Assembly (NCBI GenBank): GCA_025667525.1
Contig: CM046876.1
Span: 535,296,038 to 535,360,037 of the forward strand
Reading direction: 5' to 3'
DNA from: Glebionis coronaria
Taxonomy: Eukaryota > Streptophyta > Magnoliopsida > Asterales > Asteraceae
Length of the DNA stretch: 64,000 bases
The notes under the pieces: model-generated
What the model was told of the DNA's origin: nothing
The model's input: the letters and a program-made list of their open reading frames with translations, nothing else
Database searches by the model: none
Shown: positions 20,740 to 32,253 of the stretch, in pieces
Position numbering within the stretch: position 1 is the stretch's first letter
Layout of the letters: each line of letters begins with the position of its first letter
Translations under genes and position numbers: made by a program

Positions 20740-23700
20740 ATGTCTGCCTCAAGTTCTACTCAAACAGGAGAAGATAGTACTCCTAAAACTCTGCAACCTC
20801 AGCAGATCGTTGCTACGGTTTCCAACACAAATGGTAAGTTTCCTCTTCTGAAAAGGACGAGTATGATAGTTGGGCAATGAAGATGGAATGGTGGATCACC
20901 AATACTGATCAAGACCTTTGGAAGATTATTCTGAATGGGAACAGCAGGAAGTTGACTGGAAGAGACAAGAATGGTAATATTACTCTTCTTGACCCTAAAA
21001 CTCATGAAGAAATCACAGCCATTCAGAAGGAGGTCAAAGCAAAAACTATTTTGCTTCAATCCCTTCCTGATGATCACATGGGTGACTTCTATCATTTGGA
21101 TGATGCTAGAGAGATCTGGAATGGAATAAAAGCAAGGTTTGGTGGGAATGAGGAGTTAAAGAAAATGCGAAGATCCATGCTGAGAGATGAATTCACATAA
21201 TTCAAGATCTCGGAAACTGAAGGTATCCATCAAGGGTATGACAGGTTCCAAAACATATTGAGCCAGTTGAATCAACTTCGGTCAAAACCTGACGATGGTG
21301 ATATTAATGCAAGATTTCTTAGAGCCTTACCCTACTCATGGAATCAGGTGGTAATCTCTCTCAAAGCAAAAGGTGGGCTTGACTATCTTAATTTTGATGA
21401 TTTATTTCATAAGCTCAAAACCTTTGAGCCTCATGTGAGGGGATATTCAAGTGATTCTTTTCCCACTCCTGCTAATTCTGCCTTTGTGAGTTCTGTGGGA
21501 TCCAGTCCCATGTCTTATGCTAGTAGCCCAAGCAATACTGTGTCTTCTCAACATACTTTTCAGCATACTTCTGCTCCTGAACCAACAGCCAAGTCTGGTA
21601 GCATGGTAGAAGTTGTTCTTCATTCTTTTGTTGCTGACGTTGATGCTCAACAGCAACTTGCTTTTGATGACTTCAAACAGGTTGATAAACTTGACCTGGA
21701 TGAAATGGATCTCAAATTGCAGATGGCCATGCTCACTCTTAGGGTTCACAATTTTGAGAAGAAAGCCGGTCGAAAGTTTAATTACAACCCAAGAGATCCA
21801 GCAAGGTTTGACAGAAGCAAGGTTCGATGCTATAACTGCCAGCAGCAAGGTCACTTCGCAAGGGAATACCCTAACAAGAATGACCAGGAGAAGAGCAGAT
21901 ATTCAGCTTTTAAGGTTCAGGAGGTAGAGGATGACAAGAAGGCATTGGTGTCTGTTGACTCTATGGTCAACTGGAATGATCATCAGACTACTACACTGGA
22001 ATCAGCTGAGCCCTCTACTGACATGTTTGCAATGATTGCTGGGAATCTATCTGATGCAGAGGAAGCAGACGAGTTTGCTCTTATGGGCATCTCACCTCAG
22101 GTACAACATTGTCCTCTTGGTTGTCATGATAAATATTCAGAATTGTTGTCCCAATATAATGACTTAAATGATCAGAATGATAAGTATTTTTTAGAGGTTC
22201 AAGCCTAAAAGGCTTCTTTAAACACATTGGAACAACAAAAGAGGTGGCTTCAAGATACTCAACGTGAGTATGAGGATAAAATTAGGATACTGAACATTGA
22301 TTTAGAAAACACAAAAAATATGCTTAAATACACAGAAAAGGTAAAAGATGACAGTATCAAAGAAAAACATGAGATGAAAGAAAGATTAGATGCTACACTT
22401 TTGAGATTTGAAAAATGGCAAAAGGCACCTAAAAATCTTTCAAAATTAATCAATAGTAGCATGTCTGGTAGGACTAAAAGAGGGTTAGGATTTAATAAAT
22501 ATATTGATTCAGAAGATGTGTTTGATTTATCTTTTTCGAGTGTCTTTGATCCCGACAAAGAGGAAGAGGGAGAACCTAGTTACAATCGGTTTAAACCAGC
22601 AGCAGAAATGCACGTTGTCCCTCCACCTCTTACTGGAACTTTCATGCCTACTTCTAGGCATAATGACTTGGATGGATCACAGATGCATGAGTCCCCAAAA
22701 AGTTCTACTAATTCTAATGACTTTGTCTCATGTACTTTCAGTGACAAAGCCAGTGACTCTGCATCAAGTGGTTCAAGTGAAGAGTCGAGACCTACAAGTT
22801 CCAAGTCAAATGATCATGCTGCTACTGGTGCTAGGAAGTGTGAAGAGAGAGTTACTTTTAATTCTACAATGTCTAGTCCTGGTTTATTGAGTCCTAGGAA
22901 GATTGGTTCTCCTAGAATTGTGTGTAATAAAGTTAGCAGTATGAAATAATGTCATTCTAATAAAAGGTCGTTTAAAACATGTTTTGTTTATGGGAGTGCA
23001 TTTCATTTGATTAAAGATTGTGATTTTTATGACAACCATTCTTCTGTTCATCAAGCCTTTCCTGCTCCTGGTCCACCAGGAGTTGTTCCATATTCTTCTA
23101 GAAGACTAAACCCAAGTGCTCAATCGTTTTCTTCTTCTAGAAGGACCTCTCCATTAGCTTCTGATCATTAGAGAAACATTGGATTAACATCTACTAGACC
23201 AACCAGTAACTATTTTCAAAATTTTAATACAAATTATGCAAATAATTTTGACCACATGTATTTTGGATTGGGAAATTTGGGAACTGTTGTTAAGCCCTCA
23301 GCAGGTTGTTCTTGGTCAAACAATAATACCAATATGATGAATAGGAAACCAAATAACAACGGTGGATCTCATCAATCTTCTTGGCTATCTACTAAAGATC
23401 TACAAGGCAGGCTCAAACCTGAAAAGGTTTGGGTCCCCTTAAGACACTAACTTTTGCATCTTTATTATCTTGTTGTTGTAGGAATTGTTGATAGTGGATG
23501 CTCTAGGAGCATGACAGGAAATAAAAGTCTTCTATCTAACTTTGTACCATTTCAAGGCGGAAAGGTCTATTTTGGAGGAGGTGAAGGCAGGATCACTGGC
23601 AAAGGAACGATTCAGACACCCAATCTTAACTTTGAGCAGGTCTACTATGTGGAAGCACTTCAACACTTCAACTTGATATATGTCTCTCAGATTTGTGACA

Positions 23701-26700
23701 AAAAGCAGTTTGTCCTCTTTACGGATACTGATGCACTTGTGCTATCCAAAGACTTTAAACTTCCGGATGACTCACAGGTTCTACTCAGAATCCCTAGAAG
23801 ACACAATCCCTATAGTATCAAGCTGAATGAAGTCAACCCTACTGGTCAACTAGCATGTTTGGTTGCTAAAGCCTCAGAAGATGAAGCCACTCAATGGCAC
23901 AGAAGGATGGGACATGTGAACTTCAAGACCACTCACAAACTAGCAGATATGAACCTGGTCTCTGGTTTACCTCCCAAGTCATTCAGAAATGATATTAATT
24001 GTCTTGCATGCAGCAAAGGCAAACAACATAAAGCATCCTTCAAGGCCATTACTGCTCTCAGCCTTATAACTGAACCATTGCAGCTACTACACATGGATTT
24101 ATTTGGTCCTACCTCTATTAGGAGCATTGACCACAAACAATTCTGTCTGGTGGTGACTGATGGATATAGAAGGTTTACGTGGGTTTTCTTCATGGCTGCC
24201 AAGAGTGAGACCTACTCAATTCTCAAAGATTTTATTACACTTATAGAGAATCAGTTGTCCAAGAAGGTTAAAGGTATTCGATGTGATAATGGAACCGAAT
24301 TCAAAAATGCAGACCTCATAGAACTTTGTAATTCTAAAGGCATCAAAAGAGATTATAGTGCCGCAAGAACTCCTCAACAGAATGCGTGGCAGAAAGAAAG
24401 AACATGACTCTAATAGAAGCAGCAAGAACAATGCTTGCCGATTCCAAGCTTCCAACCATGTTCTGGACAGAAGCTGTTAATACTGCAAGTTATGTTTTGA
24501 ATAGAGTTTCTATTACGAATCCTCACAAGAAGACTCCTTATGAGCTTCTAACAGACAAAGTTCCAAACATTTATCATTTGAAGCCATTTGGGTGTCCTGT
24601 CACCATTCTAAATACTAGTGACTATTTGGGGAAATTTAATGGCAAGGCAGATGAAGGATACATTGTGGGATATTCAGCTCACTCTCGGGCTTATCGTGTC
24701 TACAATCTCCAAGCCAAGCGAGTAATTGAAACTATCAATCTCAGGTATTTTAAGGAGAAGTCAAACATCCAAGGCAAGGGTCCTGAATGGTATTTTGATC
24801 TTGATTATCTTAGTGATTCATTAGGATATTTTCGTTTCAAAACTAACCATGATGCAGGTCCACAAGTGTTTGCAACTTCCAGTACAGGTGCTCATTCTAG
24901 TATTTCCGACTCAGATGACGAGGATGATGTTTTTGTTGTTCCATTCTATTCCACCACAGTCTCTCCTACTCCTCCTAGTGATGCAACTCCATTAGATGTA
25001 TTGGATTCACAAGTAGCTCTTGACACATTACTCAAACAACAACAAGAAGTTACTACAGCAGCTGCTCAAGGTGGCTTTGAGTTTCCTTTGAATACGCCTG
25101 CTGACAAAGCTGCTCCTAGTACTCCAACTGTTACTCCTAGTGCTAGTTTAACACCTATTGGCAGTCCGGCTAGTGATTCTACTTCCCATACTAGATTCTC
25201 AAGTCCTTCTGACCCGGGGAACCATCAAAAGAAGTCCTCTACAAAGCTGGATGATATTCATAAGCAACCAATAGATGGCATTTTCAACTCTGCATCATAT
25301 GATGCTGACTTTGTTGGGGATCTTACTAACTTGGCACCAGAAGTGGAAGTAGCTTCCAATCCAGTGTTGCAGTCACACAGAGATCATCCTACTACTCAAA
25401 TCATTGGAGATCCTGGTTCTACTGTCAAGACTCGCAGAATGCATAAGAAGGCCTCGTCTGATCATCATGCTCTTGTGAGCTATATTGAAGATCAAAAGCG
25501 TAATAATCATACGGACTTTCAACATTGTTTGTTTGCTTGTTTTCTTTCACATGTGGAACCTAGATCAGTCTCTCATGCTCTTGAGGATCAAAGTTGGGTG
25601 GAGGCTATGCAGGAGGAAATGCAGCAATTCTTGTTTCAGAATGTTTGGATCCTAGTTGACTTGCCGGATGGAAAGACAGCAATTGGTACCAAATGGATTC
25701 TCAAAAACAAGAAGGATGCACGGGGTATTATGGTGAGAAATAAGGCTAGGTTGGTTGCACAGGGTCATACACAACTTGAAGGCATTGACTACACTGAAGT
25801 TTTTGCTCCTGTTGCTAGGATTGAGGCCATTCGTCTATTTTTGGCTTCTGCTTCCTATATGGGTTTTATAGTTTTTCAGATGGATGTCAAGAGTGCATTT
25901 CTCTATGGCAAGATTGATGAGGAAGTTTATGTCACTCAACCTAAGGGCTTTGTAGATCCACTTCATCCCAAGAAAGTTTACAAGGTGGTCAAGGCTCTTT
26001 ATGGACTTCATCAGGCTCCTAGAGCTTGGTATGAGCGTCTCTCAACTTTCTTGTTGAAACATGGCTATAAAAGAGGCACAATTGACAAAACACTATTTCT
26101 TAAGAGGAACACCAAGGACATTATCCTTGTTCAGGTGTATGTGGACGATATTATTTTTGGTTCTACTAAAAAGGAATGGTGTGATGAGTTTGAACAACTG
26201 ATGAAGGGTGAATTTCAGATGAGTTCTATGGGAGAGCTTACATTTTTTCTTGGTCTTCAAGTCAAGAAACAGTCGGATAGGATCTTCAAAAGTCAAGATA
26301 AATATGTTCATGAGATCCTTCAGAAGTTTGATATGGATCCTCTTAGACCAGCAGCAACACCTTATGAAGTTGCTAAAGTCAAACTCAAGAATGAGCCAGA
26401 TCCTCCGGTAAATGTTCACATGTACAGGTCTATGATTGGCTCACTCATGTATTTGACTGCATCACGTCCGGATATCATGTTTGCAGTAAGTTCTTGTTCT
26501 AGACATCAGGTGGCTCCAACGGTTTCTAACTTGAATGCAGTCAAGAAGATTTTCAAGTACATCAAGGCTCAACCCAAGCTCGGCTTGTGGTATCCTAGAG
26601 AATCACCTTTTGTTCTTGAATCATATAGTGATAGTGACTATGCAGGTGCTAATAATGACAGAAAATCTACTACTGGTGGTTGTCAATTTTTAGGTCGAAG

Positions 26701-27079
26701 ACTTATTTCATGGCAATGCAAGAAACAGACGATCGTCGCTACTTCTTCAACAAAAGTTGAACATGTTGCTGCTGCTAGCTGTTGTGGACAAGTTTTGTGG
26801 ATCCAAAATCAGATGCTGGATTATGGGTTCAGTTTTATGAACACCAAAATTTTCATTGACAACCAAAGCACTATCTACATTATGAAGAATCCTGTTTTTC
26901 ATCAACGTACAAAGCATATTGAAATTCGGCACCATTTTATACGGGATGCCAATGAGAAGAAGTTGATACAGGTTCTTAAGGTTCATACGGATGATAATGT
27001 TGCTGATCTGTTGACTAAAGCCTTTGATGGTCCTCGGTTCAACCACTTGGTAGTTCACATTGGGATGGTCAATCCTTGA
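20740..27079 (+). pseudogene. copia Gag-Pol of element 2
   Basis: One broken polyprotein. Gag starts MSASSSTQTGEDSTPK and shifts frame near 20850 into DEYDSWAMKMEWW. The knuckle CYNCQQQGHFAREYP has Tyr for the last Cys. A coiled-coil/Ser-rich linker (22227-22949) follows. Then protease DSGCSRSMTG (23490), integrase HHCC (WHRRMGHVNF; CLACSKGKQH), Asp residues in LLHMDLFGP and RCDNGTEFK, reverse transcriptase YVDD (VYVDDIIFG, about 26140), and RNase H ([31 protein letters not shown], where AEYVAA is usual; [15 protein letters not shown]). Lesions: in-frame stops ending at 21200, 22208, 22949, 23171 and 23450, and a frameshift near 24385 inside the integrase TPQQN...ER block. The last 897 codons (24386-27079) are open. 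Confidence 0.92.
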
Positions 27080-27700
27080 GACCTAGGATTGAGGGGAGGC
27101 TAAGCCTAAGGGGAGGCTTAATGTACATATTTACTTGCACAGACTAACATATTGGTAGATTTTAACAACAGATTAAATGGGTTCTTGTGGTGTATGTTAC
27201 TCCTAGTGGAGGATTTTGCTCACTTCTGATGGTTGTCTTCATTAATGATTGGCTTCTAGTCCTGAGTGGTTAGCTTCTAGTCGTTCATGGTTGGCTTCTA
27301 GTGGATAAACATCCTTCTTTGTCAAGTGATGGTTGGCTTCTAGTCTTGGTTTGGGTCACTGTTCACTTCGTTGACTTCTGTTGACGACATTCTGCTTCTA
27401 GTATTGACCTTTATGTGGTTTGACTTTTAGTCAATGCACGCACATTCTGGTTTATATCCTCTTATTTAACTTTGGTAAATTGGGATTTGCAAATAATGTG
27501 ATAAGGGGCAAGTGGTTACTTTGCATTAACTGCCTAATTTGAAAGGGCAACCCACATTATTAGGGGTGAATGAACAGTTACTAGACCATTATTTATGGTC
27601 AATTAACCCCCTTGACTCATTCATCACACTCATCACACACATACACTCCTACTCTCTCAAACCCTAACAAATCATCCTTCATTCCTTTTGATTAACATCA
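27080..27700 (+). other. spacer between pol and the extra ORF, with TTGGCTTCTAGT repeats
   Basis: Non-coding. It begins with a purine-rich stretch (GAGGGGAGGCTAAGCC, AGGGGAGGCTTAA) resembling a polypurine tract. At 27245-27345 about four copies of a GGTTGGCTTCTAGT-like motif occur, with further TTCTAGT near 27400. It ends 5' of an ATG at 27701. Confidence 0.6.
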
Positions 27701-30700
27701 ATGGCTGCTTTGGTCTACCAACCCGCTCACAATAAGGTCGCTTATCTAGGAGATGGTCCTAAACGTGATGACTTCACAGACATTCTGGAGTTTATTGAGG
27801 CGTCTAACCTCAGGTATGCTTTTACTGTGTGCCCCATTGTTTATGATAGTGTGATTCGTCAGTTTTGGGATTCTGCTACTCTTGTGGCTGTGGTTGGTCG
27901 TCCACGTGAACTCCATGCTACCATTGATGGACATTCTTATGTGGTTACTGAAGCTTCTATTAGGAGTTCCCTTCATCTTCAAGATGAAGGTGGTGTTGTT
28001 TCCATCCCCAATGCTGAGGTTTTGGAGGGGATGGCTGCTATTGGGTATAATCATGGGGGAAGTTTAACTTCCAAAAGAATAGGTTTTCCCCCCAATGGAA
28101 GCTTCTAGTGCACTTTTTGATTCATTGTTTAAGCCCCAAGTCTGGGAGTTAGGATGCTTTTCCTACTCCTTTGGCTACTGGTCTAATTTGCATAGCACAG
28201 GGTAGGGTGTTTAATTTCTCTCGCTATTTATTTGATGGGATGGTTAGCAATCTGTCTAGTACTAGTTCTAGGAAGAAATTTTTGATGTATCCTAGGTTTT
28301 TACAGCAGATACTTGTGTGTTTACCTCGGGATAAGGAGGAGTATGAGACTCCTAAGCTTACTGCTAAAGTGTACTATAATATGGCTCATGGGTTTAGAGG
28401 GGAGTGGAGGCCCCTTACTGATGCAATGTTGGGCCTTGCCTAAGGTCCTCCTGATGTTGTTCCTCCGGTTGACTAAGCCGAGGAGGAACCTCAATTAGGT
28501 GATGACCCAATGGAGGAGGAGCATCCTGCTGGTGGTGCACCTAATGTGGTTGTGGAAGATTCGGTTGAGGAGGTGGTGGTTGAAAGGCCATCCACTTCCA
28601 AGGCTGCCCCCTCTTCGATGCCACATTCGTCTCCATTTGTGGATACCCCCTCCTAGTCCTGTCCCTCATTCTTCTGATAAGCCTTATGGTTCTCGTGCTC
28701 ATACAGCTGACCCCTTTATTGCTTCTAGTTCCAATGAAGCCTTCCCAGACCCAAGTCCTCTTGGTGGGAAAGCGGAGGAGCCTATTACACTTACTTCTTT
28801 GCTTGATCTCATGCACAGGTACCATGAAAGGATTCTTTCTTTGGAGGCGGATTTGAATCAACATCGTAAGCTTACTAGGGAATTTGTTCTTCCCATGGCT
28901 GACCGGATTAAAGTCTTGGAGACACAGCAGAGGCGAAGGAAGAAGCATGTGGTTCAGTCTGATTCTGACGAGGAGGTTAAAGATCTTGTGGAGGATGGCT
29001 TGAATTTGTTGGCGAAGGCTGCGTTTACTGATAAGTTATATGATGATCTGCCGATTCCTCCTACTTCTTCAAGCATCCCTCCTGCCGCTGCTACCTTTAC
29101 ACCAAAGGAAGATGTTGCTGGTACTACTGCTGGTTCAACTGCTGGACCATCTCATGATCCAAAGGGGAAAGCCCCTATGACTGATGCTCCCTCACCCCCT
29201 CGCAAGCGTACACGCAGACAACTTGAGGAGGATAGGTTGGGTGAGGAGGCTGCACAAAGGATGCAAGCGGAGATTGACCAAGCTGCTCGGGCTGAGGAGG
29301 AAGCTCTTTAGAAGCAGAGACGTGAATAGTTGCAGCATGATGCTATGTATTGGGATGATAGCTATTGGATGCGGGTGCTTACTATTCTTACCTCGGATTA
29401 TTCACAGTTTACTAATCTCTTGGGTTCTGATGTGAATGAGCATAATTGTATTCCTCGAGCTATGGTGTTAATGCGTAAGCAACAGTTAGCGCTTGCTGCT
29501 CAACTTCTTGAAAAACGTAAGAACAGGCCTTTGTCTAAAACCGAGGAGAAAAAGTTGATGCAGCGGTATGTCAAGTATCAGTCGGCTGCTTATGTCACTG
29601 TTGGTTGGACATGGGAACGGGTTCGGGCATTTCTTTTGATGAGCTTAAGGCGCTATATGAACGAATGATCAAGCATCAGAGCACACCAGTTCCGGAGCGT
29701 TTCATCTATCGTCCTCCTCCACGAGTGGTTCCTACTTTTCAACCTGCTGTTGCTCCTGGTTCTACATCTGATGCTCCTCTTGGTTCTGGTGCTATTCCAT
29801 CGGTTGTTGATGTTTCTACTGTTGGTACTACACCTACACCCTCGGTTGATCCTCCTGTGCCATCTTCGGGTCCTACCATCACCACCACCTATGCTACCAC
29901 TACCACCACCACTGCTACTCATGCTATGGCACAACCATCACCACCCGTGACTGGTCCTCAACCTATTCCTTCTTCTAGTGCAGCTCCTGTTGATCCTTTG
30001 GTTGGGCAAGGTATTGATTCTACTTCTGCTGATCCTACTCCTGCTGCCAAGGTAAAGTTAAAGGTTGAACCCTCGCCTGGTGCTCCCAATCCTCGTCGTT
30101 TCATCCGCAAGCAGTTGGCTAGACGTGCTAGACGTGGCAAGTGTGTTCCTTATGAGAAGCGTGCTCCCAAAAATCTTATTGATGCAGCTTCCGATAGTGA
30201 CTCAGAATTGCCATTGGGTAATGGATCTCTTACAAGTTGGATGGTTAAGCCTTCCACGACTCTACCTGGTACTGTCTCCCATAGAATTACCATTAGTGAT
30301 GGTTATGTTCGGTATGCTTCGGGTTTGCAAGGTATTTTGTCCTGGGAGGATCGTAAAGATCTTATGGCATTGTATGGGTTTGTGGATGCTGGTATGCCTG
30401 TTCATCCTAGTGAAGTGCCCTCCTGGCCTGGTCTGCGAATGTGGGCTGATTTGAAAATGATGCTTGATTCCCCTCCACATGCTTCCCTTTCTGGTGTTTG
30501 GAAGGACCAGCCAACATGGGTTATCACGAGATGGAAGTTATATGCTGGCTGTGTTGTGCATGTCTTGGATTTGGAGTATGGTGCTATGGTGTTCATGCTC
30601 ACGTATTTGGACTATCCGTTGACTATTGCTTCGATGGAGGCCATGCTTGCTTGTCACTTGCAGATTTCTAATGCCCCTTTCAGGAATGAGTCTTCTATGG

Positions 30701-30768
30701 CGACTACACGGGTGGAAGGGATCCAAGCTCGATTGCGAGCTGAGAAGGTGGTTGCGTCTGGTATGTGA
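27701..30768 (+). pseudogene. extra ORF of element 2 downstream of pol (function unknown)
   Basis: About 1000 codons, broken. The N-terminus (MAALVYQPAHNKVAYLGD, then LEFIEASNLRYAFTVCP and IVYDSVIRQFWDSA) resembles a family I recall next to copia pol in Asteraceae. It continues as FSPQWKLLVHFLIHCLSPKS and MVSNLSS...RKKFLMYPRFLQ. A Pro/acidic stretch follows, then a short predicted coiled coil (LMHRYHERILSLEADLNQHR...VLETQQRRRKK), an Ala/Glu-rich helix, and a C-terminus with ITRWKLYAGCVVHVLDLEYG and DYPLTIASMEAMLACHLQ. Frame changes occur near 28080, 28650 and 29600. Stops include those near 28156, 28443, 28475, 29311 and 29329. It occupies the env-like position of SIRE elements, but I see no signal peptide, transmembrane span or other envelope feature. 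Confidence 0.75.
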
Positions 30769-30879
30769 TGTGGTTGGTTTGTAAGTTTTTATGTTTTGTG
30801 TTTTATGTTCATTTGTTAATACTGCAATTCTTTTCACCAATATGTATAGTGATTGGTGACTTTCATTCATTATAGTTAA

Positions 30880-30883
<4 letters not shown>

Positions 30884-30931
<48 letters not shown>
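30884..30931. repeat. (AT)n microsatellite
   Basis: About 24 uninterrupted AT units, downstream of the extra ORF and still within element 2. Confidence 0.95.
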
Positions 30932-30933
<2 letters not shown>

Positions 30934-31129
30934 TTTTTATATAATATAAGCTTATACTTTAAACAAATCATGGATTTTACACTTGTGAATAATATACCAT
31001 CTGCTTATACTGTTTCAACACTTTGGGTTCCTGTTACTGATTCACACTTGTGCTGGTTGGATGTTTCATCTGGTGTTGGACTTGGTCCACACAACAAATG
31101 GTCCTCAACTCACCATGTCTCACTGACAA

Positions 31130-31600
31130 GAAAGAGTTGATTCACCTTGAGGGTACGGCTCCTGGTGTGATTCTCAAATCCGTTGATGGTTGCCAGGTTA
31201 CCCAAAACTGGATGGTTTTCACTTGCCATGGTACTAGACTAAAAAGTGGCTAATCCAAGGGGGTACGGCTCTTGGTAAAGATTTTATCAAATCCGTTGAT
31301 AGCTGTAATAGCTTGCTTAAAGCTATAGGGTTTTCAACTCACCGATGCTTCATTGCTAAGAGTTGGCGAGTCCAGAAGGGTACGGCTTCTGGTAAAGACA
31401 TATCAAATCCGTTGACGGCTGTGATGGTTTGCCTAAAATCATCAGGGTACCCCCACTCACCATTGATTCACGTTCTAAGAGTTGGGCTGGGTTCTAGTCT
31501 CCCAGGGTGATGCTTATTCCACCAGAAAGACTGGCTAGCCCAAGAGCGAGCAGCTACTTGGTAAAGGCTCATCAAATCTGCTCATGTTGCTGTAAAGATT
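31130..31600 (+). repeat. diverged tandem repeat, unit about 112-119 bp
   Basis: Units start near 31130, 31242, 31358 and 31477. Each carries an AAGAGTTGG-like start, GGGTACGGCT.CTGGTAAAG, TCAAATCCGTTGA.GGCTGT and a TCA(A)CTCACC phrase. The last copy is partial and more diverged. It lies between the extra ORF and the 3' polypurine tract of element 2. Open frames inside it are not credible. Confidence 0.75.
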
Positions 31601-31770
31601 CAAAACGATGCTGATTTGTTTCAAGCTTTGGAGAAGTTTCTAGTGTTCCATGTTGCGGTGGTTCTTATGTTTCTTATCTTGCTGATGCTGCTGTTTCTTT
31701 TGTTGTTTCAATCCTCAAGCTTTATTGCACGTTTTCCGGGAAACTTGAACTCAACAGGTCAAATTCAAGT

Positions 31771-31782
31771 TTAGGGGAGGAT
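31771..31782 (+). other. polypurine tract of element 2
   Basis: TTAGGGGAGGAT directly before the 3' LTR. Confidence 0.85.
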
Positions 31783-32248
31783 TGTTAGGACCATTGGAAT
31801 AGTTAATTGTAATAGGTAGACTAGGAGATATGTAGTTCCTCCTGGTCATAGTAGTAGTAGGAGCAAGTTGTGCTCCTGGTCTTAGTTAAAGTCAAACTTT
31901 ATTATTTAGTTATTATTCTGTTAGGATATGCATGAGATATGTTAGGAAAGGATATGCATATCAGTTTTACACGTTTTGTTTAATGATGTATTAGGGTTTC
32001 CTTGTAGTATAAAAGGAACCTTAGGCAGAAGGGTTATGCACACCTTCATCAAACGTAATTCTAGTTATCATTAATATTAGAAATCCTTAGAAAAGGATCA
32101 AGTCATTATAGTTATTCTGTTCTTCTTTATAGTATTTGTATTCCGCACTTATATTGTGTATAGAGTCTCTCTGTGAATAGACTTGAGATTACAAAAGTCG
32201 TTCACCATTCCTGACAAGCTGCAAGATTCACATCTAGTGGACCCAACA
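31783..32248 (+). mobile_element. element 2, 3' LTR
   Basis: 466 bp, about 97.8% identical to the 5' LTR by hand alignment. It is followed by the AATAG duplication at 32249-32253. Confidence 0.95.
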
Positions 32249-32253
32249 AATAG

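Larger units (their letters stand above)
20200..32248 (+). mobile_element. element 2: Ty1/copia retrotransposon, SIRE/Maximus-like, 12 kb
   Basis: LTRs of 465 and 466 bp (20200-20664, 31783-32248), both TGTTAGG...CCCAACA. The primer site TGGTATCAGAGCC, polypurine tract and AATAG duplication (20195-20199, 32249-32253) are all present. I count 10 substitutions and one 1-bp gap between LTRs (about 2.2%). The gag-pol frame is long with a coiled-coil linker, and an extra ORF lies between RNase H and the 3' LTR, the layout of the SIRE/Maximus group. Every reading frame carries lesions, so it is not autonomous. Confidence 0.93.

Noticed and set aside
27701..30768. retroviral-type envelope gene
   Set aside because: Right position, but no signal peptide, transmembrane segment or cleavage-site pattern is visible.
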